The notes under the pieces: generated by a model
Database searches by the model: none
What the model saw: only the letters and a program-made list of their open reading frames with translations
Told to the model about the DNA's origin: nothing
Shown here: positions 13,520 through 26,088 of the stretch, one piece after another
Layout: the number at the start of each line of letters is the position of its first letter
How positions within the stretch are numbered: position 1 is the stretch's first letter
Translations under genes and position numbers: made by a program
NCBI GenBank assembly: GCA_028023455.1
Contig: JAQFVV010012405.1
Location: 10,908,423 to 10,972,422, forward strand
DNA from: Epiperipatus broadwayi
Taxonomy: Eukaryota; Onychophora; Udeonychophora; Euonychophora; Peripatidae
Length of the DNA: 64,000 bases
Reading direction: 5' to 3'

Positions 13520-14470
13520 TTTAATGTCATAGCAGAAATGCCCATGTCAGGACAATCACAGCTTGAAGTCACTCTAAAACAGCCAATTTTTGAGCTACGG
13601 TAATGTTTTTACATTTATTTTAAAGCTTAAAATGTACTGTAAGATGCTGCCCTCTCTTGAATTATTTTTCAACTAAAAAATCATTAATATAGGTATTCAA
13701 ATGTTCAACAAAGAGAGAAGCCACACCTTTTTAAATGCTGATTGGTTGGTTGGATTTCTGAAAATGGAAAACTGTCAATAATTTTCACTGCTCCAACTTC
13801 TGTTTTAACTTTGAAAATGAAATTTAATGTCTTACAGTGGTTTTTTTTTATTATTTTTTACATATTATAAATTGTTTTTATAAAATATACTGAAAATATA
13901 ATTATTTTAGAAAAATAGTAAGATTCTAGTAAAAATTGTATAATTTTACATGAATGTAAATTGAAAAAGAAACCAAAAAAAAACCCACGCTAACAACAAT
14001 TTTCACACCTGTCAACAGTTTACATTTCACCAAGCTCTTTATTTGATTTTCAAACAAAAATTAATAATTTAGAGTATTTTTCTGGCATTTATTTACATAT
14101 TGTAATGTATTTTTGGTAAAATATGTTGAAAATATAGTTATTTTAAAAAAATAGTAAGATTTTAGCAAAAAAATTATTTACTTTTTTTACGAATGTAATT
14201 TGAAAAAGAAAGTCAATGATATATGCAATATTTTTAATAGGTTAGAACAATCTTTTTATGTTCTCTTCTAAGGAATATTTTTATAATTATAAATAGAACT
14301 TTATTTTTGAAAAAACTTTCATTCACTTTTATGATCTGACAAATTATTAATATACTTTTTACAAATAAAACTAAAACAAATATATTATAAAATGACTATA
14401 TTTTTACTGCTGTTTCTGTAATTGACAAATCAAAAATTGTAAAACTTTAATTCACTTGGCCAATGAAAAT
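13520..14470 (+). repeat. diverged copy of the CRE/CCAAT repeat with internal duplication
   Basis: The order of landmarks matches 11325-12055 (GAAGTCACTCTAA, CTGTAAGATGCTGCCCTCT, GCTGATTGG, the AAAATAGTAAGATT block, ACTTGGCCAATGAAAATTG), but identity is lower and the CRE is lost. A block of about 120 bp with AATATAATTATTTTAG and AATAGTAAGATT occurs twice (about 13850-13960 and 14085-14200), making this copy longer. Confidence 0.6.
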
Positions 14471-15690
14471 TGAAAAATTATTTTTCAAGAAAAAGGTTAA
14501 CTTTAATAAACTGAAAAGTGATTGGATGGGATTTGTTAATTATTGGAATAAGCATCAAATAGAAACCTATCATTTATTTTATATATTATTAAGATTGGAT
14601 ATTGAAAATATAAAGTTATTTAATAGGATAATTTTATTTTATAATGTATTAAGTTCATGTAAATGGAAAGATACTTGGATAAATTGATTTTGTATTATTA
14701 TCATTAAGTATTTAATCTTATTATAATTGATTTAAATAATAAAAGTATATTGATATTAGTGGAATAACAAGGTTGAGTTAGCAGTACTTTTATTTTATTT
14801 AGTTGTAATTAGAAGTCAATTATTGAGTTATATATTTTATTAGATATTGTTGGTACTGTAAACTTAAAGGGCATATTAAGACTATTATTTCACCAATATA
14901 TGAATCATTTTGTTTAAATATAATAAAAAAATTGACTTTTGGTGCAAGTATGTATAATTATAAACATTGGGTTGATTCATAAGGAGTATTAAATTTATTT
15001 GTGTAATTCTTTGTCATTATTTTCATTCTATTATAAGGGATCTATATTATAGGAATACACTGTTATATTTGATACAGTGATTTTTAATTTTATTGCTATA
15101 TCTTTGCTCTATAGCAAATAGTGCTTATGTTTTATGACAGTTTGAAGTATTGTTTTGTCTTTCTATCTATTTTAAATGCTGTGGGAATTTATGAGGTTAT
15201 AACAAAAATTATTATTATTGTTTTATTAGTTTAAGTGTTAAATTGTTATTTATTGATTGATATTCATTTTAGTTTAGTTTATTATTTTGATTCTGTTACA
15301 AATAACACTACACAGGCATTATTAAATTAGAATTGTTCTTACTAGTTGATTATTTTTATTTTGTTACAAATTGTATCAATAATTAGGCTATTACACAGGA
15401 TGCAACATCGCCCACATTTTTTCTGTTACAAATATGTCTTAAACCAGTAGAGCTATAATTGAGATTAGTATACCCACATATCTTTTCTGTTGCAATATAT
15501 ACAAATAAAATATTTGTTAATTTAAAAAATTATTATAATAACAATAAAAAGAATAAATATAATAGTAATTAACTATTGTATACAATCTTTCAATCTGCAG
15601 AAGTGGAAACAGGTTAAGGAATTAACTGAAATTATATATATTATTTTTATTGTTATTACTTATATAGTTGTTTAGATTGATAATTGATTA
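14470..15690. other. AT-rich DNA, no recognised gene
   Basis: The 74-codon frame at 14463-14687 has no recognised domain and AT-driven codon content. Nothing else stands out. Confidence 0.45.
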
Positions 15691-15960
15691 TTTATTAATC
15701 CATGGTCAGGGGTTTGAGGAGGGGTTCCTGACAGAGATATTTTAAATGCTTTCTCTGGCTAAGCATTTAACACAAAGCTTGTTGAGGAATTGGCAATCCT
15801 CATTGTTTATAACTTACAAGCTTAAGAGAATAGGGTAATGTGATCTATGACTCTTATTTTGACAATGTTATATGTTTGTTTAATAGCTATGTTCTGTAGT
15901 TATTTAAATGTTATTATGTCTAAAATAGTCTTAAAATCAATTAAGAGATGAACATCCTAA
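15690..15960 (+). repeat. fragment related to the hammerhead-satellite superfamily joined to a foldback family
   Basis: The part around 15730-15815 (AGAGATATTTTAAATGC, CACAAAGCTTGTTGAGG) resembles the GATTTTGAATTC and AAAGCTTGATTAGAGC block of 12786-12885. From about 15870, the segment containing TTGTTTAATAGC and AAAATAGTCTTAAAATCAATT is shared with the foldback arms at 17430-17520. Confidence 0.45.
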
Positions 15961-16244
15961 TGCTGCTAAGGAACATCAGTAGCATTAATTTCATTCCATG
16001 ATATGGATTCAAGTCACAATATTGATTTCTTTACTACCATAATCCTATCCATATGTGACACTCTCTACCTATGTAACATCATAAAATCCATTGAGATACT
16101 AAAAATATCAAATTGTATCAAGAAACATGATGTCATGGGTAAACATCCTCCTATTTAGGAGAACTTTTTAAAAAGCATATGACTCTGAAGATTGTCTGAC
16201 TAATACTTTTTAATTTTATATACCTGCTTTTTTTCTATTTTCAT

Positions 16245-16450
16245 TGTTATAAATCAGGGTTGGATTACCTCTACAACCATCTTTATTCTATTTCATCCAT
16301 TACCCAGTTGACAACTTGTGTGATCAAGCTGAAATGTTGGTATACTTATAATCAAAATCATACATGGATGAATCTGCAATATATACAAAGTAATAAAAAT
16401 ATTCATAGTTACATGAATGCACTAAAATGTAAAAATGCATTAATACTAAG
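16245..16450 (+). repeat. dispersed repeat, copy related to 33084-33215 and 48866-49031
   Basis: The motif pair ACTTGTGTGATCAAG and GAAATGTTGGTATA, followed by ACATGGATGAATCTGCAA, recurs with changes at about 48930-49020 and, reversed, at about 33115-33205. The 68-codon frame here is therefore repeat-derived and not a gene. Confidence 0.55.
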
Positions 16451-16547
16451 CAATACCTTTTCTTAAGTTTAAGTAGTAAATGCATGGAGTGGTGATATTA
16501 ATAAGGGGTGGTAACATTAATAAATTATATCAATATCACTCTATTCC

Positions 16548-16655
16548 TTATTTGCAACTAATACTTACCTACTTGTATCAATGCTAATATTTTTGTTAAA
16601 GCTGGTAAATAGATTAGCATTGATATAAGAAAGATGGTATTAATTGCAAGTTTAT
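16548..16655. repeat. small foldback element
   Basis: TATCAATGCTAAT (16576-16588) is perfectly inverted as ATTAGCATTGATA (16613-16625). Pairing continues imperfectly outward through CTTATTTGCAACTAATAC and its counterpart GGTATTAATTGCAAG. It is a short inverted-repeat element with a loop of about 24 nt. Confidence 0.7.
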
Positions 16656-16969
16656 TTAAATAATATGATTTATACATTTTCTCAGCACGATTGCTTCACA
16701 CTTTAATTTGTGAAAGCTGAAGATAATTTATTGCTTTACTTTTTAGTGTATTTATGTAAATAACTGTTTACTATATTTTTTATATTTAATTTTTTTATTT
16801 TTATATGATTACAATTATTAGAAATTAAAAAAGTTTGTATACAATTTAATACTTGTAGATAGCAGTATTATAAAGCATATTAAATTTCATATAAAACTTA
16901 AAATTTAAATCTTTCATTTTATTTTTTATTAAAAACTATTTTTAACCTTCAATGAAAGTATTATTATTA

Positions 16970-17790
16970 CAAAACTCATGTAATAATATAGTGCAATCAA
17001 CTGCTACAGTTTTAACAGTGTTACCTGTGTATATAAACCCATGTCTGAATCATACACCTTAGATAAAATGAAATCTTTTTATTTAATATGGTGATAATTT
17101 ATTTGAAGACTATTTTAAACACAAGTTTAAATAAGCTAAGACCTTAAAATCTTTTAAATAAACATATAACATGTTCCAAATACAAATCACAATTAACAAA
17201 TAATCAAGTTATACTTTGAAAAAACTCCAAATATAATTACATAAGAATAAACTAAAGAAAAGCTAGATAAATTTCATATAGTAATAAAGTACAACCACCT
17301 GCTATAGTTTCAGTTATATGAGTTTGATATAGTTTCATGTATTCTTTAATTTATTCTTTTGTTGTTATGTTTGGAGATTTTTTTGTCAGATTGGTATTTG
17401 ATTATTTATAAATATCGCTTTCTACTTGGAACATGTTATATATTTGTTTAATAGCAGTTTTGATCTTCGGTTATTCAAATTTTCTCTTATGTTTAAAATA
17501 GTCTTGAAATCAATTCAAATTAACAAATTTCACCCAATTATAAAAGATGATTGTCTTTTATCTAAGGTGTAGGATTCAGATTTGAGTTTTTAAACACTGA
17601 AAGTGTTGTTTAAACTATAGCAGTTGGTTGCAATCTATTGCTATATGAATTTCATATATCTTTATAAATAGCATTGAAATCAGTTATACTAAACACCTTA
17701 CACCCTATTACATAATACGATTTTCTTCTTTTAAGATATGTGATTCAAACTTGGATTATTAAACACAAATAGCATTGTCAAAACTACAGC
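16970..17790. repeat. foldback repeat with long imperfect arms plus a partial tandem copy
   Basis: The left arm (about 16990-17240) contains CACCTTAGATAAAATGA, GACTATTTTAAACA and AACATGTTCCAAATAC. The right arm (about 17365-17640) contains GGAACATGTTATATA, AAAATAGTCTTGAAATC and TTTTATCTAAGGTGTAGG in inverted order. A further diverged copy of the outer part follows at about 17650-17790. I see no coding capacity. Confidence 0.65.
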
Positions 17791-17842
17791 AATTGGTTGT
17801 ATTCTATTAATATATAAATATCATTAAAATCAATCAACACAG

Positions 17843-17930
17843 ACAATCCCAATAACAATAACAATCAACAATCTCATACTGTGGACAAGACAATATCCTT
17901 TATTAATAAAGGTGGAAATCCACCTTTATT
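17843..17930 (+). repeat. dispersed hairpin-ended repeat, copy 1
   Basis: It contains CAATCCCAATAACAATAAC, CAATCTCATACTGTGG, and an end hairpin ATAAAGGTGG (17906-17915) / CCACCTTTAT (17920-17929). Related sequence occurs at 35380-35455 and on the minus strand at 48559-48650. Confidence 0.7.
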
Positions 17931-18077
17931 ATAATATGCAATGTTCCAATTACATTGAAAATTGGAAAATGGTGATAAAGATGTTTCAAAATTTATAGAC
18001 AAAAAACAGTGAGTTAAATAAAAGCTTGCATAATATTATTTGTAACAAGTGTTTAATGATAATATTCTTAGCTATGC

Positions 18078-18169
<92 letters not shown>

Positions 18170-18195
18170 TATTATTATTATTATTATTATTATTA
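18078..18195. repeat. (AAT)n to (ATT)n microsatellite
   Basis: An AAT run flips to ATT near 18170, so its ends can pair. The preceding TTAGCTATGCTAAT is repeated at about 18304-18317 before the second tract, suggesting the tract and its flank were locally duplicated. The 60-codon poly-I/poly-N frame here is an artefact of the repeat. Confidence 0.95.
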
Positions 18196-18320
18196 CTTAT
18201 TTTATTGATTTATTAATCAAAAATTATTAATCAAAATACATATAAGAAAGAGAAATACTCCAAACAAGATAAATCTGTGCTAGGAGTCTTTCTTAAATTA
18301 TTAATTAGCTATGCTAATAT

Positions 18321-18382
18321 TAATAATAATAACAACAACAATAACAACAACAACAATAATAATAATAATAATAATAATAATA
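18321..18382. repeat. (AAT/AAC)n microsatellite
   Basis: A mixed AAT and AAC trinucleotide run, a probable partner of the tract at 18078-18195. Confidence 0.9.
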
Positions 18383-18589
18383 TGGTATTGTTATAACTAT
18401 CATAACATTGTATAAATACATTTTATTTCATTAATAAAATTAGAATTGAAAAAATTATACATAGAAAGAAAATATTAATTCAATTTTAGTCATAAAAAAT
18501 AAAAAGTGATTGCTGGATTTACCTTAATAACATCATATTCATTGAGAATTGTTGGATGTTAACCTCAGAAAAAGAATGGTAGTTCCAAT

Positions 18590-19320
18590 ACTTTAGATTT
18601 CTATTTTGCTGTTATCATAACTTGTATTAAAACAGGCACAACTCTCTATATGTATTATGTATTACAAGCATAAAAAATGATGATCATGTGATGTTTATTG
18701 TCATAACTTATATTAGTGTAGGATTTGTTTTTATGAATTTTGAGATACTGATATTATTAACATTTTAATTGAAAATCAAATTTGGAAGATGTCAGTCAGT
18801 AAAATTATTAACTTTTATGCTATTGTTCTCTAAAATAAGATTTGTTTAAAGGTGTTCCTTCTTTTTTGACCATTTTACATGAAGCCATCTCATGTCATCA
18901 TCTGGTAAAATTAGCAGTTTTAAAATTTTTCAAATATTATTTTTAATATTTATAAAGCAAATATCCAATTTTAAAGTAGAATTTCATAGATGTATCACAA
19001 ATTCACATTTTTTCATTCACATTTAAAAATAAATAAATAAATAAAAATTTACCCAGTTCCTGAAATAGTAGTTACATTTATATCATTGGTCAAATTTATA
19101 TCTTTTGTTTTTATTTGCAAACCATTCATTAAATATTTATAAAGTTCAAATAAGTTTTATTACAATATTATTAATTTACAAAATTACATTGATAGAAATC
19201 ACAACCAATTTTTGGAGTTTTAATATAAAATAAAGATTTTACACATCTGTGAATGAGAATTTTCAAAAACTTCCACCAGGTGTAACAATAGAAAATCCCA
19301 GGGTTCAAAAAGGTTAAATA
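18590..19320 (+). repeat. dispersed noncoding repeat, copy related to 52440-52870
   Basis: Shared landmarks in order are GATGATCATGTGATGTTTA, ATAGATGTATCACAAAT, GAGTTTTAATATAAAATA, ATTTTCAAAAACTTCCACC and AGGGTTCAAAAAGGTTAA. The copies are strongly diverged. In the 52-kb copy this sequence directly follows a hammerhead-family repeat, so it may be the remainder of a longer element. Confidence 0.55.
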
Positions 19321-21530
19321 TATTTGAAAAAGATATCTCATTTATTTTAAAATGAAAACAAAGTTATTAAAATTGTTAAAAATAAAATATTTTTTTTAAA
19401 TATGGAAGAAAATAATCAACTGGTTTGTCATTAGTTTTCACGACACAGATTCAGTTCCACTACTCTGTCACTTTCTCAAACCCAAGGCATGAAAACAATA
19501 ATGCTATTTTATGAATTGACTGGAAAAAAATAAAGAATGGAAATAGCTTTATCATCATAATATCACATTTTATCAAATTTAAGAAAATAATTTCTAAAGG
19601 ATATATGTATTTTTTTGTACTCAGTTATGGCAGAAATTCAATTTTGGTATTTCATACAATGTTAAACAACAATTAAATTACTATATAATCAAATTTAATA
19701 TTATTTTTAACACAAAAAATGAATGAAACCAAATTGTTTTATGTTTAAAACAATATTTACATAGTAGATTTGAAAATAAAAAATAAACAAAATTAACAAT
19801 AAATTAGAGTATCATATAATTTATTATATAGAATATTTAACAAAAACTCTTAGGAAATATACAAATTATTTTTGGAAACTATTATTATATATGAATTCTT
19901 GATACCATTTTAAAAATCTTTAAAATCCATTATTTAAGTTTGGTTATCAGATTCTAAATATATTTGAAGCCGTTGAAAGAAAACCTACAAATTTATGAAA
20001 AAATATATATATATGTTTTCTTAAGCTATTACTTTCTGTATTAATTTGATTTCAGAGTGCTTTCTTGCATCTGTGGTATATGATATTTCTTGAAAGATTT
20101 CATAATTCATTGTTTGATTTTTCTTTAATAACTTGAACCTATTTATAGCACTATTTCCCCAGTTTTACACTCATTTAATGACAGCAATTATAACTATATC
20201 TGATTATGATTTTATATTTTTGAAAAAAATCTAAAGAAATACTTGATATCTACATTTAGATTTTATTTGAATATAGGAGTATTTTACTGACATCAAATAA
20301 AAGACAACTATCAATAACTTTATTATTATTTATTTTTGTCTTTTTAAATTAAAAGTTGATTTATAATATTCCAAAGAATATTTTTATTTTTGAGACTTAT
20401 GATATAGTGAAATCTGCTTAAATATACAGATTTTTTTTAAAGAATAACTTTTTTGAATAAATTTATTTTCTTAGCATGATGGGTAAAAAAGGATGCTCTT
20501 ATTTGATTATTTATTTCCATTTATTACTCGTTTTTACTTGCAAAGTTGATATTTTATTTTTTAGTCTAATTTTACTGTTTGAATTTACACTTGAAATAAA
20601 ATTTAATTAAAAAAAAAAACATTAATTCATGACGAATTTTTTGTTTCATTAAAAAATACAACATAAAATAACTGATTAAAATTTAATTAAGAAATGTGTT
20701 AAAAAAGAAGTTTTAGAAAAAAGTAGATAGATCATAAATTATTTTTTTTTAAAATACATTAAATTTATTATAATAACTGAACTTTATTCATTTACATTTC
20801 TTTCTAAACAACAATTATTCTAGGCAATTCTGAGCTTTCTTTTATTGAATTAGTGGTCTATATTAAAGTTATGAATTGAATTTTATTAAAAACTTCAATC
20901 TATTAAAATTTAAAGCATTAAATATTCTATTTTTTGACATAAATAAAATTTTATTTTTATGTCATATGAAAATATCTCTTGTTAAACTTAGCAAAATGTT
21001 TATAAGTTGAAATAAGAAAATGCCTATTGATTTTTCATGCTTTTTCATCTCATTACTATATCCAATCAGGTTTGATTGAATAATGACCACTCATTCTGCT
21101 TTCATTAAGTCTAATCATTAACCATCATCAAATAAAAAAATCAGACTACTCCTCATTTATCCTATATGTATTCAAATGCCAACTAATTATTATTAGATAA
21201 GTCAGAGGTTTAAACTCTGGACTCTGCACTAGTTTGATTGTACTCTACATTTGTAGCCCCAATTTATTTGTCTGTAAAGTGTAAATAAACTCACAGACAT
21301 TGTGTTTAATCTATTAAAGTGATATAGAAACTCATTTTTAATTAGAAACAAAATATATTTCGTATTTAGATCTTATATTCATGATGCTTGCATATAACAT
21401 AAATAATATTTTAATAATTAGTATTTAACATTAGAAGAAAAAAACATAGAACTATAATTAGTTCTATATTGATTGCAGATCTAGTAGAACACTTTACATT
21501 TTTTCTATAATATGACTTTTTAATTTTTAA
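19320..21530. other. AT-rich DNA without recognisable features
   Basis: No gene or repeat recognised. Confidence 0.5.
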
Positions 21531-21534
21531 GCAC

Positions 21535-21890
21535 TCAATGACTTCGAGTTATGATGAAAAGATTTTTTCTCCATTTAATGTTAGGAACGATAATAAAAAA
21601 TATACAAAGAGGTTTCGGAAATTGCAAACGATCCACATTCCATCAACAAAAAGGATTCCTGTAGTCCCTTGTCCAATAAATGAAATGTTTCCTTATTTGC
21701 ATATTGTGCCTCATTTGCATATTTCATCATGTCAATTATATAATCATGCCTCTACTGCACAACTTTACTCAGCTTTATGATGTTGGCAGTGTTTTGCATA
21801 AAGCTGGCTCGGTGCATTTAATTACTTTGTTTTTTATACTTTTTTATCAGAACTCGAAAGCAACAACGAATGCTAAGAATTACATAGTTT
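21535..21890 (+). promoter_or_regulatory. complex block with two POU octamers, possible enhancer-like element
   Basis: Two perfect octamer motifs ATTTGCAT lie at 21695-21702 and 21713-21720, 18 bp apart in the same orientation. The surrounding DNA is more complex than the flanks. An 80-codon frame (21538-21780) runs through it but has no recognised domain. POU factors bind this octamer; whether this site is used is unknown. The block could also be part of the decayed coding sequence that follows. Confidence 0.3.
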
Positions 21891-21891
21891 T

Positions 21892-22158
21892 ATGAAAGGT
21901 GTTAATTCTTTGAGAATTAAATATAGTTTTTGTGTAAAAAATGTGAATGTGCCTGTTGGCATATTTTCTACTTCTACAAGCATCGTAGTAGCAGACACAA
22001 ATAATCATTCTACATTTGCTGAAAAATCTAATAATGAAGAAGGTACATTTGCAAATTTAATCATTTCTTTGCTTGTACTTACAAACACATACCGCACATA
22101 TATATATGTTGTTTCAATTTCTTTCAAAATGATAACTAAAATCTGTTCTACCATATAA
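21892..22158 (+). pseudogene. possible decayed NHL-repeat fragment (TRIM/Brat-like)
   Basis: The 88-codon frame contains P21, G23, I24 followed by IVVADTNNH at residues 31-39. NHL beta-propeller blades typically show Pro-x-Gly-Val/Ile, then about seven residues, then Ile-Val-Val-Ala-Asp-Thr-x-Asn-His; here the spacing is one residue short. After the His the expected Arg-Val/Ile-x-Val-Phe is replaced. The residues after about 60 are hydrophobic and unlike NHL. No splice context or full domain is visible, so this is at most a broken exon or pseudogene relic. Chance similarity over about 20 residues is a real alternative. Confidence 0.35.
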
Positions 22159-22159
22159 A

Positions 22160-22980
22160 TTTTGTCTAATTAAAATGCTGAAAATTGTATACACATTTTT
22201 AAATTATTAATTTATGTATTTTAATACGTTTTATTTTAGAAAAATTTAATATATTGATTTTACTGTGTACCAATTTTCAGACAGAAGAAGTTATGCTAGA
22301 AGCAACATGGCTCTATGTGCCTGAATGACTAAATGATTTTAATCGACTATGACTATATTTACTCAAAAAAGAAACAAAAAAATGTATTACTGTTATTGTA
22401 ATTTAAATATTAATAAAAGTCATTATAATATAAGTACGTTTATATTTGCAATAATGAGTATTATAAAAAAAATAACAATAAATTTTATACAAGTAGAAAA
22501 ACATTTCCAGACTTAAATAAAAGGAATAAAATGTTAAATTATATTTAGCATTAAAATTTACAATATTCTTATAAAGAAACCTCCTTACGAATAATTTTTA
22601 ACCAAAAGCACATAATTTAAATGGATGGATTATTTTTCCGTTTTCAATAAAAAAAGTCGATGAAAAAAATCTAGGCAGTCAAATATTACATCCTCATATT
22701 AATTTCAAAACTGTTTGTATATATATATAGTCTATCAAAAGATTATACATATTAGTGACATTGTAGAATAACTTGCTATTGTCAAATTTGCTTTGCTTTG
22801 CAAATAATATAAAATTAATAAATATATATTTGCTTTATCAGTTCAATAAATATAATTAACCTTACAAATTATATATAACATGTTATATAGCTAATAATTT
22901 TTTTTCTGAAGACAGAGTTAATTTCTACTCATTTTAATATCATTGTAAATAAGTAATCAAATATTATATTTATAAAAGCT
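22160..22980. other. AT-rich DNA without recognisable features
   Basis: No gene or repeat recognised. Confidence 0.5.
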
Positions 22981-22984
22981 AAAT

Positions 22985-23160
22985 AAAACAAAACTGCAGA
23001 TGTTTGATGAGTAAGCACAGGATAGGGATTTTATGTGCAAAGTTTCCTATATCCATTGATTACAATGATGTGCACTTGGTGTCTCTACTGTATAAAAAAT
23101 TTGGTACTCTTATTAACAATATGTATAATCATATGAAATGGTGATCATGTAAAAATTAAT
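22985..23160 (+). repeat. 3' fragment of the 47.7-kb hammerhead-family repeat
   Basis: Sequence after the ribozyme of the 47.7-kb family is present: GATGAGTAAGCACAGGATAG, GGGATTTTATG, TATCCATTGATTAC, TCTACTGTAT and TGGTGATCATG. The ribozyme part itself is missing, so the copy starts just downstream of where the cleavage site would lie. Confidence 0.6.
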
Positions 23161-23454
23161 TTAGATGAACTTTTATCCAATATTTTATGAAGTAATTTGC
23201 TATTAAAATGAAAAATTAAATAAACAAAAATAAAGTTTACTTAAATCATAATGACATTTTAGATAGAATTTTCAGATTATACAAAAAATGTGAAAACATG
23301 CATGTTGGCAGTAAAAAGCAAGAATACAAAGTACTTGGATGAGATTGCATATAAATATCACTGACATTTTTGAAGAGCTAAGAAACTTAACATGTTATTA
23401 AAGGAATATTAAAGTACATGTAAATTGTCTATACTAAACTTAATGTAATTAGAA

Positions 23455-23760
23455 AGAACTTGAACTCAGAAATTCAAGCTCCTTATGGCTATTCACTTCA
23501 TTTTATACAACTGATATACATAACAAATACATGTGAACAGGATAAACAATCACCAATATACATATTTTGTGCAGAACCAGCACCCATCATTTGGTCCAGT
23601 TCACCATCTTCCACAAATAAATACAATTAGTGTTCAGTTTATATTAAGATAACAAATCTTTAAACTTTGGACAATATTCAATGTTCTCCAGCCTCAAACA
23701 ATTCAGTCATCCATATCATTGAAAATCTGAGGGTGGAACCATTAAAGACTTTGTTAATAC
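23455..23760 (-). repeat. hammerhead-family repeat (27-kb family), minus-strand copy
   Basis: Read on the minus strand it contains AGATTTTCAATGAT, AAGTTTAAAGATTTGT, TGGACCAAATGATGGGTGC, TTCTGCACAAAATATG and a GAGTTCAAG end. The ribozyme boxes are mutated (AATGATGG for CTGATGA, CAAAA for the GAAA box), so this copy is predicted inactive. Confidence 0.7.
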
Positions 23761-25335
23761 CAATATTATTAAAAGAAATAATAAATGAGAGGTAAACAAA
23801 CTTTAAAGTAGATTTTAAAAGATTTTGAAATATTTTAAAAAAGACCCAGAATATAGGATGAAGAGATAGAGAATTTTTTGGAATGATTTAAAAAAAAAAT
23901 TATGGTTGAGAGACAATTTAACTTGAAGAGCCTTTATGAGATAATTAAATAATGGTTAGAAACGATGTGACTGTGGAAATGGTTCTTTTTTAGAAAGTTT
24001 TTTATTCAAAATATATGAACTTTGAAAACATCACAAGCATATTAAATAGATAATATATTCTCTCTCATCTCATAAATAAATAATATTTTTTTAAATATAT
24101 TTTGAATAAAAATAATAATTGAGTGACCACTTTTAATCACATATTCACTCATCCATATATAAAAATTTGGATAGAGATATCCATCCTAAAAAAACTATAG
24201 CCTCTTTATGTAATGATAAAAATAAATAGGTTATGGATCATAATAAAATAACGTATAAATATATGAGTTTATAAAGCTGTACTGTCTAATATAATTAAAA
24301 TTGTTTTCCAAATTATAAAAATAGAAAACAATTAAAAAAATTTAGAATATTATTGTTATCTGCATTATAGAAAATAATTTTAATTAATAGTTTAAATGAG
24401 TAGATTATAGTTTTTAGAAAATAAATGATGTGAATTTCTGTTTTGTTGTCAGGCAAGTGCAAAAGAAAGGTCACTACTATGAATATGATTTATATATTTG
24501 TTGTTCATAGAATTTGTCAAAGCAATTGAAAGAATTATAGGAATTTTCAAAAATGTTTATTATTTCTTAAAAAAATGTTTATTTATGCATTTTTTAAATA
24601 AGCCCAACTTTAATTATTATTTTATTGACAGCTATTTATGAAATTGAACAGAAATCAATATGTGTGTGTTTAAAATGAAGTTCTTCATTTGAATTAGTTA
24701 AAAATAAATTCAAGGTTTTTTTTATCTTTGTGTTATAGATGCCTATTCAAATGATAATACACAAAATGTTTTTAATAACTTTAACTTGATCTACAAGTGC
24801 ATTTTTTATTTATCCATTTCATAAATACATTAATCACTTATTAACTTAGAGATTATTATGCAATATTTACTCTAGATATAAACATTAAACTTACAGATTA
24901 ATACATCTATTATTATAAATACAACTACATAATACTAATGTTTTAAATAAAACTTACACGACGGTTTTCATTTAATAATTATATTTAGAAAACAAGCACT
25001 TCAGTTCCACCTAAAATGGAAACGATAGCTTATAGCTTAGATGGTTACTAGCTTAAATTTTTAATGTTATACTTTAATTATTTTAATCCAATAACTTTAT
25101 TCTGAAAAGTTTTAACATTGATAATATATATCTTTTCAGAAAAAGAAAAAAGTAAATATAATTTTGATTAAATTGATGTTAATATTTGAATAATCATTAC
25201 TGTATTTATCTAAAGAGAGTGGAGTGAAAGATGTGGGTTGAGTTACTTTGACACTTGTAATTTAAAATGTAATAATTTAATATAGATATTTGAAATACAG
25301 ACATTTTTATATACCTGGAGCTTAATTGTAAATAT
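23760..25335. other. AT-rich DNA without recognisable features
   Basis: No gene or repeat recognised. Confidence 0.5.
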
Positions 25336-25336
25336 A

Positions 25337-25517
25337 GGGGATTTGAACTTAGACTTTCAAGCTCACTTCAACTATCCACACTCTCTCATTCCACTGATAC
25401 ACATGATGACACACATGTAGAAAAGATGAACATGTGTGTGGTCATGGGTATCAGTAGTATGAGATAGGGTGGATAGTTGAAGGGTGCTTGGAAGTCCGAG
25501 TTCAAATTCCTATATTT
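25337..25517. repeat. palindromic pair of 27-kb-family ends
   Basis: The left arm (GGATTTGAACTTAG, TTTCAAGCTC, TTCAACTATCC, GATACACATGATGACACACA) is the approximate inverse of the right arm (TGTGTGTGGTCATGGGTATC, GGATAGTTGAAGG, GAGTTCAAATTCC). Both are the post-ribozyme end of the family seen at 23455-23760. A parallel palindrome is at 35625-35765. Confidence 0.75.
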
Positions 25518-25525
25518 TTAATTTA

Positions 25526-25629
25526 GGGGGGGGGGGAGGGGGGGGGGGGAGGGGGAAAAGGGGGGGAGGGGGGGAGGGGGGGGGGGGGGGGGGGGAGAAA
25601 AAAGAGGGGGAAAAAAAAAGGGAGAGGGA

Positions 25630-25695
<66 letters not shown>

Positions 25696-25818
25696 AAGAA
25701 GAGAAGGGGAAAGAGGGGGGGAAAAAGGGGGAAAAAAAGGGGGAGAAGGAGGGGGGAAGAAAAGAGAAAAGGAAAGAGAGGGGGGGGGGGGGGGGGAGGG
25801 GGGAAGAGGGGAAGGGGA

Positions 25819-25861
<43 letters not shown>

Positions 25862-25919
25862 GGAGGGGGGGGGGAAGGGGGGGGGGGGGGGAAGGGAAAA
25901 AAAAAAAAAAGAAAGGGGG

Positions 25920-25975
<56 letters not shown>

Positions 25976-26000
25976 GGGGGGGGGGAAAGGGGAGAGGGGG

Positions 26001-26046
<46 letters not shown>

Positions 26047-26088
26047 AAAAAAGAAAAAAAAAAAAAAAAGAGAAAAAGAGAAGGAAAA
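25526..26088 (+). repeat. 563-bp uninterrupted purine tract
   Basis: Every base is A or G, in alternating long G-blocks and A-blocks (poly-G runs of tens of bases, poly-A runs of over 40). The long frames of Gly/Lys/Arg on the plus strand and Pro/Phe/Ser on the minus strand are translations of this tract and are not proteins. Such DNA can form triplex or G-quadruplex structures and is also prone to sequencing error, so its exact length is uncertain. Confidence 0.95.

Noticed and set aside
14463-14687. 74-codon plus-strand frame
   Set aside because: Codon use mirrors AT-rich background and no domain is visible; it follows the end of a noncoding repeat.
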